Below are positions 1 to 7,100 of a DNA stretch of 64,000 nucleotides, piece by piece. Under the pieces are notes generated by a model, which worked only from the letters and a program-made list of their open reading frames with translations, did not search any database and was not told where the DNA came from. The position numbers and the translations under genes are program-made. The stretch is from positions 4,154,001 to 4,218,000 of the forward strand of contig NZ_CP127295.1 in NCBI RefSeq assembly GCF_030285665.1, given 5' to 3'. Within the stretch, counting starts at the first letter, position 1; every line of letters begins with the position of its first letter. Source of the DNA: Amycolatopsis mongoliensis. Its GTDB lineage: Bacteria; Actinomycetota; Actinomycetes; Mycobacteriales; Pseudonocardiaceae.

Positions 1-590
1 AGCAGGACCAGGGAAGCATCCTCGACGAACGCGTCGAACCCGTCCGGCCAGCTTTTCAGGCATGGCGCGTACACCAGCGCGCCGCCGGTCGCAAGGTCCG
101 AGATCCGGTAGGCGACCACCCACGGACCATCGCCGGCGGACGAGACGTACTTCGGTTTCTTGTCGCTCACCGGAAGCACATCGACCCGCAGCCCGGGAAG
201 ATCCGCCAGTGACGTCCAGCCGCCGTAGCCGTCGATGATCGCGCGGAACGGGGACAGCGCGCTCAGCACCGCGTCCGGCGCGAACACCGGGAGCCCGCCG
301 GCCTCGCGCAGCATGAGCAGGCCCAGCGAGTGATCCAGCTCGGCGTCGGTGAGCAGCACGCCGCGCAGCGGAGTTTCCCGCGGCCCCGGCCCCGCCCGCA
401 GCGCGGGGGTCGAAAGGATCTGGGCACGGATGTCCGGCGAGCAGTTCAGCAGGTACCAGCCGACGCCGTCCGCGCTGATCGCGACGCAGTCCTGGGTGCG
501 CGGTGGCAGCCCGGCCGCGCACAGGCGGCAGGCACAGTTCCACTGTGGACACCCGCCGCCCGCCGCGGTGCCGAGCACGATCACCTTCAC
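1..590 (-). CDS. pqqB: PqqB, PQQ biosynthesis protein (3' part missing)
   Basis: Metallo-beta-lactamase-fold protein of pyrroloquinoline quinone (PQQ) biosynthesis; the family is thought to hydroxylate the tyrosine ring of the cross-linked PqqA intermediate. The GTG start at 590 overlaps the pqqE stop (GTGA). The N-terminus reads MKVIVLGTAAGGGCPQWNC and continues into the CxCxxC zinc site (C19, C21, C24) typical of PqqB. The degenerate metal motif LTDAELDHSLGLL is also present. About 196 codons lie in the window and the C-terminal third runs off the left edge. It is the last visible gene of a leftward pqqA-C-D-E-B operon. Identification is firm; the precise chemical step is from family knowledge. 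Confidence 0.95.
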   Translation of the reverse strand, partial: MKVIVLGTAAGGGCPQWNCACRLCAAGLPPRTQDCVAISADGVGWYLLNCSPDIRAQILSTPALRAGPGPRETPLRGVLLTDAELDHSLGLLMLREAGGLPVFAPDAVLSALSPFRAIIDGYGGWTSLADLPGLRVDVLPVSDKKPKYVSSAGDGPWVVAYRISDLATGGALVYAPCLKSWPDGFDAFVEDASLVL

Positions 591-1651
591 CGGCGCATGA
601 CCAAGTCCGACTCCGGTGGTCGCGCCAGGATGAGATCCACGACCTCACGCCGCGGCGACCGCGAGCACACCGGGTCGGTCGCCGCGGCGTCGCCGGTGAG
701 CAGGAACGCCTGGCAGCGGCAGCCGCCGAAGTCGAGCCCGCGGCGGTCGCACGTGCGGCACGGCTCGCTCATCCAGTCTTCGCCGCGGTAGGCGGTGAAC
801 GACTCGGAGCCGTACCAGATCTCGGCGAGCGGCGTGTCGCGGACGTTGGACAGCGAAAGCGTCGAAATCGCCGACGCCGCCGGGCACGGCAGCACGGTTC
901 CGTCCGGCGCCACGGTCAGCTGCCGCGCACCCCAGCCGTACATGCACGGCTTGGGATACGGCTCGTAGTAGTCGGCGACCACGTAGACGATCTCCATGGT
1001 GCCGCGCAGCCGCTGGACCGCCGCACGCACCAGCGGCTCCGCGGCCGCGAGCTGCGCGCGAGTCGGCATCAGCGCCTCGCGGTTGCGCAGCGCCCAGCCG
1101 TAGTACTGGGTGTTCGCCAGCTCCAGGCGGTCCGCGCCCATCCGCTCGGCCAGCTCGATGATGCCGGCCAGCTGGTCGTGGTTGCGCCGGTGCAGCACCA
1201 CGTTGAGCGACAGCGGCAGCCCGCTCGACTTCACGAGAGCGGCCGCGGCGAGCTTGTGGTCGAACGCTCGCGCGCCGGCCAGCAGATCGGCGCGCTCCCG
1301 CGTCGCGCCCTGCGCCGACAGCTGGACGTGCGCCAGCCCGCGCTCGACGAGGTCGTCGAGCCGCGCCGCGGTCAGGCCGAGCCCGGAGGTGACGAGGTTG
1401 ACGTAGCAGCCGAGCGAACTCGCGTGCGCCACGAGCGAAGGCAGGTCCGGCCGGGCCAGCGGCTCACCGCCGGACAGGTGCACCTGCAGCACGCCCAGTT
1501 CGCGCGCCTGTGAGAGCACCGAAAGCCAGTCCTCCGTGGACAGTTCGGCGGCGCGCGCCACGAGCTCGACCGGGTTCGAGCAATAAGGACAGTGCAGCGG
1601 GCAGCGGTGGGTCAGCTCGGCCAGCAGGCCGAGCGGCGCGCTCACGTCCAT
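587..1651 (-). CDS. pqqE: PqqE, radical SAM PqqA cross-linking enzyme
   Basis: Radical S-adenosylmethionine enzyme that forms the Glu-Tyr carbon-carbon cross-link in the PqqA peptide, the first committed step to PQQ. The 354-residue protein has the CxxxCxxC cluster motif at C17, C21 and C24 (RCPLHCPYC). The LSGGEPL strand follows near residue 60. A C-terminal SPASM-type cysteine set ends in EPCRTC and GGCRC, as auxiliary iron-sulfur clusters require. The start overlaps the pqqD stop by 10 bp and the stop overlaps pqqB by 4 bp, so translational coupling is likely. Length and motifs match the family. Confidence 0.96.
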   Translation of the reverse strand: MDVSAPLGLLAELTHRCPLHCPYCSNPVELVARAAELSTEDWLSVLSQARELGVLQVHLSGGEPLARPDLPSLVAHASSLGCYVNLVTSGLGLTAARLDDLVERGLAHVQLSAQGATRERADLLAGARAFDHKLAAAALVKSSGLPLSLNVVLHRRNHDQLAGIIELAERMGADRLELANTQYYGWALRNREALMPTRAQLAAAEPLVRAAVQRLRGTMEIVYVVADYYEPYPKPCMYGWGARQLTVAPDGTVLPCPAASAISTLSLSNVRDTPLAEIWYGSESFTAYRGEDWMSEPCRTCDRRGLDFGGCRCQAFLLTGDAAATDPVCSRSPRREVVDLILARPPESDLVMRR

Positions 1652-1908
1652 GCGACGACCCGCCGTTCGCCCAGCCGCGCCAGCACGTCGAGGACGTCCT
1701 GCTCCCGGACGCCGGTGAAGCGCTTTCCCAAGACCTCGGTGATGTCGGTGACGGTCCGGGAGCCGTCGCAGAGTTCGAGCACCGCGGCCGCGGTGGTGTT
1801 CGGCACCAGCACGCCTTCGGGGAACAGCAGGACGTGCGTCTCCCGGACGTGGTCGAAGGACAGCCGCACGCCGCGACGCAGCTGGGGCACCGATCCCACG
1901 GTGATCAC
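1642..1908 (-). CDS. pqqD: PqqD, PqqA peptide chaperone
   Basis: Small 88-residue winged-helix (RRE-type) protein that binds the PqqA precursor and presents it to PqqE. The chosen GTG at 1908 gives MITVGSVPQLRRGVRL and overlaps the pqqC stop by 4 bp (GTGA). The family pattern is visible: an N-terminal PxLRRGVRL strand, a central LLFPEGVL strand and a C-terminal helix with the consensus VLxxLxxxGxV (VLDVLARLGERRVV). A long upstream reading-frame extension would overlap all of pqqC and is not needed. It lies between pqqC and pqqE, the usual partner arrangement. Confidence 0.93.
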   Translation of the reverse strand: MITVGSVPQLRRGVRLSFDHVRETHVLLFPEGVLVPNTTAAAVLELCDGSRTVTDITEVLGKRFTGVREQDVLDVLARLGERRVVAWT

Positions 1909-2594
1909 CTCGCCGCCCGCTCGATCGCGTCGAGCATCGACCACAGGACGTCGCACTTGAACGACAGCGCGGCGATCGCGCGATCCTGCTGTTCGCGCGT
2001 GGCGCAGTGGCGGACCACGATGTCGAGCGTGTCCTTGCCCTCGCCGGAGACCTTGTCGATGCGGTTGGTGAAGTAGTCGAGGTCCTCGCGCGCGATCCAC
2101 GGGTAGTGGGCGAGCATGTCCGCGACGCGCTGCTGCATCAGGTGCCCGGCGAACATCTCGGTGAGTCCCGAAGCGACGGCCTCCCACCACGGCTTCGTCC
2201 GCGCGAAGGTCACGTAGGCGTCGACGGCGAACCGGACGCCGGGAGCGACGTGCCGCTCGTCGAGCACCTCGTCGCGCTCCAGGCCGACGGCCGTGCACAG
2301 CCGCAGCCACCGCTCGATGCCGCCGGTGCCCGCGTGCGGGCCGTCGTGGTAGACGAGCCGGTCGAGCCACTGGCGCCGGATCTCCGGCAGCGGGCAGTTG
2401 CTGATGATCGCGGCGTCCTTCTGCGGCAGCACGCGCTGGTAGTACCAGCGGTTGGCCGCCCAGATCCGCAGCCCGCGCTCGTCGAGCTCGCCCGCGTGCA
2501 GCCGCAGGTGGAACGGGTGCGTGCCCCAGTACCGGTCCGAAAGACCGCGCAGGGCCGCGATGAATGCGCTTTCCGCGAGCGGCTCGACGGGCAC
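1905..2594 (-). CDS. pqqC: PqqC, pyrroloquinoline-quinone synthase
   Basis: Cofactor-free oxidase that catalyses the last step of PQQ synthesis, ring closure and eight-electron oxidation of the AHQQ precursor by oxygen. The 229-residue all-helical protein shows family blocks such as RYWGTHPFHLRL near residue 21, NRWYYQRVLPQKDAAI near 48, and YFTNRIDKVSGEGKDTLDIV near 173. The GTG start at 2594 lies 3 bp beyond the pqqA stop. The pqqD start overlaps its stop. Length and motifs agree with PqqC of about 230 to 250 residues. Confidence 0.96.
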   Translation of the reverse strand: MPVEPLAESAFIAALRGLSDRYWGTHPFHLRLHAGELDERGLRIWAANRWYYQRVLPQKDAAIISNCPLPEIRRQWLDRLVYHDGPHAGTGGIERWLRLCTAVGLERDEVLDERHVAPGVRFAVDAYVTFARTKPWWEAVASGLTEMFAGHLMQQRVADMLAHYPWIAREDLDYFTNRIDKVSGEGKDTLDIVVRHCATREQQDRAIAALSFKCDVLWSMLDAIERAAR

Positions 2595-2597
2595 CGG

Positions 2598-2693
2598 TCA
2601 GTCCGCCATGCGAGCCGCGTAGGCGGTCACCTCCATGGGAGTTTCGTACTCGACGAAGTCGGGGGTCGTCCACACCTCAACGGATTCGGTCAT
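2598..2693 (-). CDS. pqqA: PqqA, precursor peptide of PQQ
   Basis: Ribosomal precursor peptide whose glutamate and tyrosine become the PQQ cofactor. The gene encodes only 31 residues. The core holds the required Glu-x3-Tyr pair at E21 and Y25 (EVTAY). The ATG at 2693 is preceded by a purine-rich ribosome site (GAGGAG) at good spacing. The peptide ends 3 bp before the pqqC GTG start, so it leads the operon. A candidate minus-strand promoter box (TACGGT-like) lies upstream, between this gene and the acyltransferase gene. The motif and position make this call strong despite the size. Confidence 0.95.
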   Translation of the reverse strand: MTESVEVWTTPDFVEYETPMEVTAYAARMAD

Positions 2694-2809
2694 TTCCTGC
2701 TCCTCTCCCGGGACTGGTCGTCGCCACCGTAGGAGCGGGACGAGCGGGCTGGCCAGAGCAGTTCGGAAAGTTTCCTTCCGATGGCGCAGTGGGGTGCCGA
2801 TCAGCGGGG

Positions 2810-4174
2810 CTACTTGACCGCGGCTTCCAGCTCCACCAAGGCGGTGTCGAGGTGCGTGAGGATCCGTTGCAGGTGCGGCACGCTGCGGCGGCAGCCGGTG
2901 ACGCCGAAGTCGAGGTTGTCGCCGTTGCTGGTCAGCGTGATGTTCACGGCCTGGCCGTCGAGCAGCACCGACGCCGGGTAGATGCCGTCGAGCTGGGCGC
3001 CGTTCCAGTACATCTGCTTGCGCGGCCCGGGGACGTTCGAGATCACCAGGTTGAACGGCGGCCGCGTGTTGTTCACGACGCCCGGGATCGGCGAGATGCC
3101 CAGCTGTGCGACGTTAACGGCCGATAACAACAGCGTCTGCAACGGCGTCAGCTCCGAGAACAGCCGCTTGCCGTTGCGCATCGACTGGTGGATCGTGACG
3201 AGCCGCTTGCCCGCGTCCGGCAGGTCGGTCGCCAGGTTGCACAGCAGCGCGCCGATGTTGTTGCCCGCCGCCTCGCCCGGGTCGTTCTGGCGCCGCAGCG
3301 ACACCGGCACCATCGCGACCAGCGGCGCGTCCGGGAGCGCGCGCTGCTCGATGAGGTAGTCCCGCAGCGCGCCCGAGCACATCGCGAGCACGACGTCGTT
3401 GCGCGACACCCCGGCGGCGGTAGCGACCTGGCGCACGCGATCGAGCGACCACGACTGCGCCGCGAACCGCCGCGCGCCGCCGATCGGCACGTTGAACATC
3501 GTCCGGGGCGCCTGCCCCGGCAGGGTCACCGTGTGCTCGCCGAACGCCTCCCGCGCCACCTTCATCGCGGCGGGGGCCAGCCCGGCGAGCTGGTTGACGG
3601 TCTTGCTCGCGGTCTGCAGGAGCGACCGGGAACCCTTGACGCGGCCTTCGCCGGGCTTGCGCCGGCTGCCCCACCACGGCGGGCACTCCATGTCCGCGGG
3701 GTCGTCCGACAGCGTGCCCTGCAGTTGCCGCAGCGCCGATACGCCGTCCATCATCGCGTGGTGGACCTTGGTGTAGACGGCGAACCGGCCGTCGGCCAGC
3801 CCCTCGACGAGGTGCGTCTCCCACAGCGGCCGGTGCCGGTCGAGCAGGGTGCTGTGCCAGCGTGAGGTCAGTTCCAGCAGCTCGCGGACGCGGCCCGGCT
3901 GCGGCAGTGCCGAATGCCGGAAGTGGTAGTCGAGTTCGAGGTCGGTCTCGGCCTTCCAGGCCACGTGCCCGAGCGTGTTGACCGGCCGCGCCGGCCGCCG
4001 CCGGAACACCGGGCGCAGGTTGTCCGACTCCAGCAGCGAACGGCGGATGTCGCGCAGGTAGTCCGGCCCGGCGCCGTCGGGTTTCTTGAACAGCTGCAGA
4101 CCGCCCACGTGCATCGGATGCTCGCGCGTTTCGACCAGGAGGAACATCGAGTCGGTCACGGGCATCATCGCCAT
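2810..4174 (-). CDS. Wax ester synthase / diacylglycerol acyltransferase
   Basis: Membrane-associated bifunctional acyltransferase that esterifies diacylglycerol or long-chain alcohols with acyl-CoA, making storage triacylglycerol or wax esters. The 454-residue protein has the catalytic HHxxxDG motif at H138-H139 to D143-G144 (HHAMMDG). Further conserved blocks of the WS/DGAT family include a PLWETHLVEG stretch before it and a C-terminal NVPGPRKQMYWNGAQL block. The ATG at 4174 follows a GGAAGG ribosome site. It reads in the same direction as the pqq operon, 116 bp upstream of pqqA, but no functional link is known. Confidence 0.92.
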   Translation of the reverse strand: MAMMPVTDSMFLLVETREHPMHVGGLQLFKKPDGAGPDYLRDIRRSLLESDNLRPVFRRRPARPVNTLGHVAWKAETDLELDYHFRHSALPQPGRVRELLELTSRWHSTLLDRHRPLWETHLVEGLADGRFAVYTKVHHAMMDGVSALRQLQGTLSDDPADMECPPWWGSRRKPGEGRVKGSRSLLQTASKTVNQLAGLAPAAMKVAREAFGEHTVTLPGQAPRTMFNVPIGGARRFAAQSWSLDRVRQVATAAGVSRNDVVLAMCSGALRDYLIEQRALPDAPLVAMVPVSLRRQNDPGEAAGNNIGALLCNLATDLPDAGKRLVTIHQSMRNGKRLFSELTPLQTLLLSAVNVAQLGISPIPGVVNNTRPPFNLVISNVPGPRKQMYWNGAQLDGIYPASVLLDGQAVNITLTSNGDNLDFGVTGCRRSVPHLQRILTHLDTALVELEAAVK

Positions 4175-4254
4175 GGGACATCACCTTCCGCACTCGGCAC
4201 GCCGACTCTACGCGCTCGGCGGCCGACGGTGGATCACGTTCTACATTGGCGAGT

Positions 4255-5433
4255 ATGACCGTCCGCGGCGCCGGGGAAACGTCCTTGCCACCGATGGCCG
4301 AGTGCGTCGTGATCGGTGGCGGTGTGATCGGTGTGAGCTGCGCGTTCCGCTTGGCGGAAGCCGGCGTCGACGTCCTGCTGCTGGAGCGCGACGGGCTCGG
4401 TGAGGGTTCGACGGCGAAGGCCGCGGGGGGCGTCCGGTCGTCGTTCACCAGCCGCGTGAACGTCGAGCTGGGCTTGCGCGGGCTCGCCGCATACAGCGCT
4501 TTCTCCCGCGACTTCGGAGTCGAGATCGACTTCCGCCGCGACGGCTACCTCTACCTGCTCACCGACCCGGCGGACGTGTCTGCAATCGGACATACCTCGG
4601 AGCTGCAGCGCGAGTACGGCGTCCGCAGCCACCTGCTGGATCCGGCGGAGGCGAAGGGTGTCCTTCCGCTGCTCGAGACGGACGGGGTCCTCGCCGCGCT
4701 CTGGTCTCCGGGCGACGCGAAGGCGACGCCGGACGCCGTCGTGCAGGGCTACGCGAAGGCGGCCCGCGCGTGCGGCGCGAAGCTGCGGACCGGCGTCGAG
4801 GTCGTCGGCATCGAGCGCGACGGTGCCGTGTTAACCGGTGTTAACACGACGGCGGGGTTCGTCCGGACCGGCGCGGTCGTGTGCGCGGCGGGCGCGTGGT
4901 CGGGCCGGATCGGCGAGCTGGCCGGGCTCGATCTGCCGGTGCGCCCGTTCCGGCGCCAGGTCGTGTTCACCGGGCCGGTGCCCGGGCTGCCGGCCGCGGT
5001 GCCGCTGACCATCGAGCTGCCGTCGGCGTTCTACTTCCACCGCGAAGGCCCGGGCCTGGCCATGTCTTTCTCCGAGGACGATGGCTTCCCCGGCTTCGGC
5101 ACGCACTACGAAGCGGGCGAGTGGCTGCCGCGGCTGGCCGAGCTGGCGGGCCGCCGGATCCCGGCCGTGCTCGACGCCGGGATCCGCACGGCCTGGGCCG
5201 GGCTGTACGAAGTGACGCCCGACCGCAACCAGATCGTCGGGGAAAGCGTCCTGCTGTCGCGGTTCTTCTACGCGACCGGTTTTTCCGGGCACGGGTTCCA
5301 GATGGGGCCGGCGACCGGCGAGCTGGTCCGGGACCTCTACCTGGGCCGGCCGACGGCCGTGGACATCGCGGAGCTCGACGTCCGCCGGTTCGAAACCGTC
5401 GATACCGCACCGGTCGAGCACAACATCGTCTAG
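4255..5433 (+). CDS. FAD-dependent oxidoreductase, DAO / sarcosine-oxidase-like
   Basis: Flavoprotein of the D-amino-acid oxidase superfamily, which oxidises amines or amino acids to imines with FAD. The N-terminal dinucleotide motif CVVIGGGVIG lies at residues 17-26. A C-terminal block (VTPDRNQIVGES, then YATGFSGHGFQMGPATGELV) resembles sarcosine oxidase and dimethylglycine dehydrogenase families. ATG 4255 was chosen: a TACATT box ends 7 nt before it, so the mRNA is probably leaderless; an in-frame TTG at 4246 is the alternative. It heads a rightward catabolic block with a thiamine-diphosphate enzyme and hydantoinase subunits. The substrate is unknown. Confidence 0.88.
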   Translation: MTVRGAGETSLPPMAECVVIGGGVIGVSCAFRLAEAGVDVLLLERDGLGEGSTAKAAGGVRSSFTSRVNVELGLRGLAAYSAFSRDFGVEIDFRRDGYLYLLTDPADVSAIGHTSELQREYGVRSHLLDPAEAKGVLPLLETDGVLAALWSPGDAKATPDAVVQGYAKAARACGAKLRTGVEVVGIERDGAVLTGVNTTAGFVRTGAVVCAAGAWSGRIGELAGLDLPVRPFRRQVVFTGPVPGLPAAVPLTIELPSAFYFHREGPGLAMSFSEDDGFPGFGTHYEAGEWLPRLAELAGRRIPAVLDAGIRTAWAGLYEVTPDRNQIVGESVLLSRFFYATGFSGHGFQMGPATGELVRDLYLGRPTAVDIAELDVRRFETVDTAPVEHNIV

Positions 5434-5440
5434 GGGTTGA

Positions 5441-5469
5441 TTGCCAGATCGTTCAACGATCTGGCAGTA
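5441..5469 (+). promoter_or_regulatory. Promoter with embedded palindromic operator
   Basis: A -35-like TTGCCA (5441-5446) and a CAGTAT -10-like box (5464-5469) are separated by 17 bp. The next gene's GTG lies 8 nt after the -10 box, so the transcript is likely leaderless. The spacer is filled by a perfect inverted repeat at 5443-5465, with 11-bp arms (GCCAGATCGTT) around one central base. Binding there would block polymerase. The GntR/FCD regulator encoded at the end of the same block is the obvious candidate ligand-responsive repressor, but that is inference. Confidence 0.7.
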
Positions 5470-5477
5470 TCCGGGCT

Positions 5478-7100
5478 GTGGCTGTGAGTGGTGCTCGGGA
5501 GCTGGTGGACGCGCTCGAAGGGTTGGGGACGGAGATCGTTTTCGGTCTTCCGGGGGTGCACAACCTGCCGTTGTGGGAAGCGCTCGCCGAGACCCGCATC
5601 AAGCTCGTCGGGGTCCGTCACGAGCAGACCGCGGGCTACGCGGCCGACGGCTACGCGCGCGCCACCGGCAAGCTCGGGGTGGCACTGGTGACCACCGGGC
5701 CGGGTGCGGCGAACACCCTCGGCGCGGTCGGCGAAGCGATGGCGTCCGCGGCTCCGGTGCTGGTCATCGCCACCGACATCCCCTCGACGCTGCGGCGCCC
5801 CGGCGTCGTCCGCGGCGTGCTGCACGAGACGTCCGACCAGCAGGCGATGTTCGCGCCGGTGACCAAGGGCGGCTTCACGGTGCGGGCCGCGGACCAGATC
5901 GGGACCACCGTGCACCGCGCGGCCCGGCTCGCGCTGCAGCCGCAGAGCGGCCCGGTCTACCTCGGCGTGCCCACCGACTACCTGCGCGAGACCGTGCCGC
6001 ACCGGCGCCCGCCCGCGCCGCACCGCAAACCCGACGGCGACGTCCCGGACCTCGCGCGGGCCGAGGCGATGCTGTCGGACGCGGAGCACCCGCTGATCTG
6101 GGCCGGCGGTGGTGCGCTGCGGTCCGGGGCGGGCGACGCCATCGGCGCGCTGGCCGAGAAGATCGCCGCGCCGGTCATCACCACGTTCGGCGCCCGCGGC
6201 CTGCTCCCGCTCGACCACCCGTGCCTCGCGCCGAACCCGGTGCACACGCCGGAGGTCGGCGAGCTGTGGGACGAGGCCGACGTCGTGCTCGCCATCGGCA
6301 CCGACTTCGACGGCCTGATGACGCAGAACTGGCGGATGCCGAAGCCGCGCAAGCTGGTCGCGATCAACGTCGACGCCGACGACGCCGCCAAGAACTACCC
6401 GCCGGACCTGACGCTGGTCGGCGACGCCCGCGCGATCGTCGAGCGGTTGCTGCCGAAGGAACGGCCGGGCCTGGACGACATCACGCTGCGGCTGGCCGGC
6501 ATCGGCCGCCGGGTGCGCCAGCGCATCCGCGACGAAGAGCCGCAGGCCTACGACTTCCTGTCCACTTTGGACGAGGTGCTGCCGACGGACGCGGTGCTGG
6601 TGTCCGACATGTGCGTCGCCGGTTACTGGGTCGGCGGCTTCCACCGGGTGCGGGCGCCGCGCAAGCTCGCCTACCCGATGGGCTGGGGCACCCTCGGCTA
6701 CGGCTTCCCGGCGTCGCTCGGTGCCGCCGCGGCGGGCGTCGGCCGCGCCATCTGCATCACCGGCGACGGCGGGTTCCTCTACGCCTGCGGCGATCTGGCG
6801 ACGCTCGCGCAGGAGCAGCTGCCGGTCACCGTCGTCCTGGTCGACGACGGCGGCTACGGAATGCTGCGGTACGACCAGGAGCGCGAAGGTCTCCCGCGCC
6901 GCGGGGTCGACTGGGACAGCCCGGACTTCGTCGGCCTCGCGCGGTCCTTCGGCGTGCACGCCGACCGCGTTTCCGGGTTCGGGCGGGCGTTCCGGCGGCT
7001 GCTCGGCGAGTTCGTCGAATCGGACGAGCCGAACGTGCTGGTCGTGAAGGCCAAGCTGAAGCCGCCGCTGAACACTTCGCCGCGGTGGTATCGCCCATGA
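5478..7100 (+). CDS. Thiamine-diphosphate-dependent enzyme (acetolactate-synthase family)
   Basis: ThDP enzyme of the acetolactate synthase / decarboxylase superfamily, 540 residues in the usual three domains. The catalytic glutamate is E49 in RHEQTAGYAADGYARA. The ThDP-magnesium motif starts with GDGG at 429-432 and ends about 27 residues later. There the usual NN pair reads DD (D456-D457, DDGGYG), which is unusual. The GTG at 5478 sits directly behind a promoter-operator, and GTG 5484 is possible. The stop overlaps the next ATG (ATGA). It may cleave or join a 2-keto acid from the pathway of this block; the substrate cannot be told from sequence. Confidence 0.88.
   Translation: MAVSGARELVDALEGLGTEIVFGLPGVHNLPLWEALAETRIKLVGVRHEQTAGYAADGYARATGKLGVALVTTGPGAANTLGAVGEAMASAAPVLVIATDIPSTLRRPGVVRGVLHETSDQQAMFAPVTKGGFTVRAADQIGTTVHRAARLALQPQSGPVYLGVPTDYLRETVPHRRPPAPHRKPDGDVPDLARAEAMLSDAEHPLIWAGGGALRSGAGDAIGALAEKIAAPVITTFGARGLLPLDHPCLAPNPVHTPEVGELWDEADVVLAIGTDFDGLMTQNWRMPKPRKLVAINVDADDAAKNYPPDLTLVGDARAIVERLLPKERPGLDDITLRLAGIGRRVRQRIRDEEPQAYDFLSTLDEVLPTDAVLVSDMCVAGYWVGGFHRVRAPRKLAYPMGWGTLGYGFPASLGAAAAGVGRAICITGDGGFLYACGDLATLAQEQLPVTVVLVDDGGYGMLRYDQEREGLPRRGVDWDSPDFVGLARSFGVHADRVSGFGRAFRRLLGEFVESDEPNVLVVKAKLKPPLNTSPRWYRP

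Noticed and set aside
2763..2779. CGGAA/TTCCG hairpin after the acyltransferase gene as a terminator.
   Set aside because: The stem is only 5 bp with a 7-nt loop and no T tract, which is too weak to call.
4881..5477. Upstream in-frame extension of the ThDP enzyme into the flavoprotein gene.
   Set aside because: It is Arg/Gly-rich shadow sequence; the family start lies at GTG 5478 behind a promoter.
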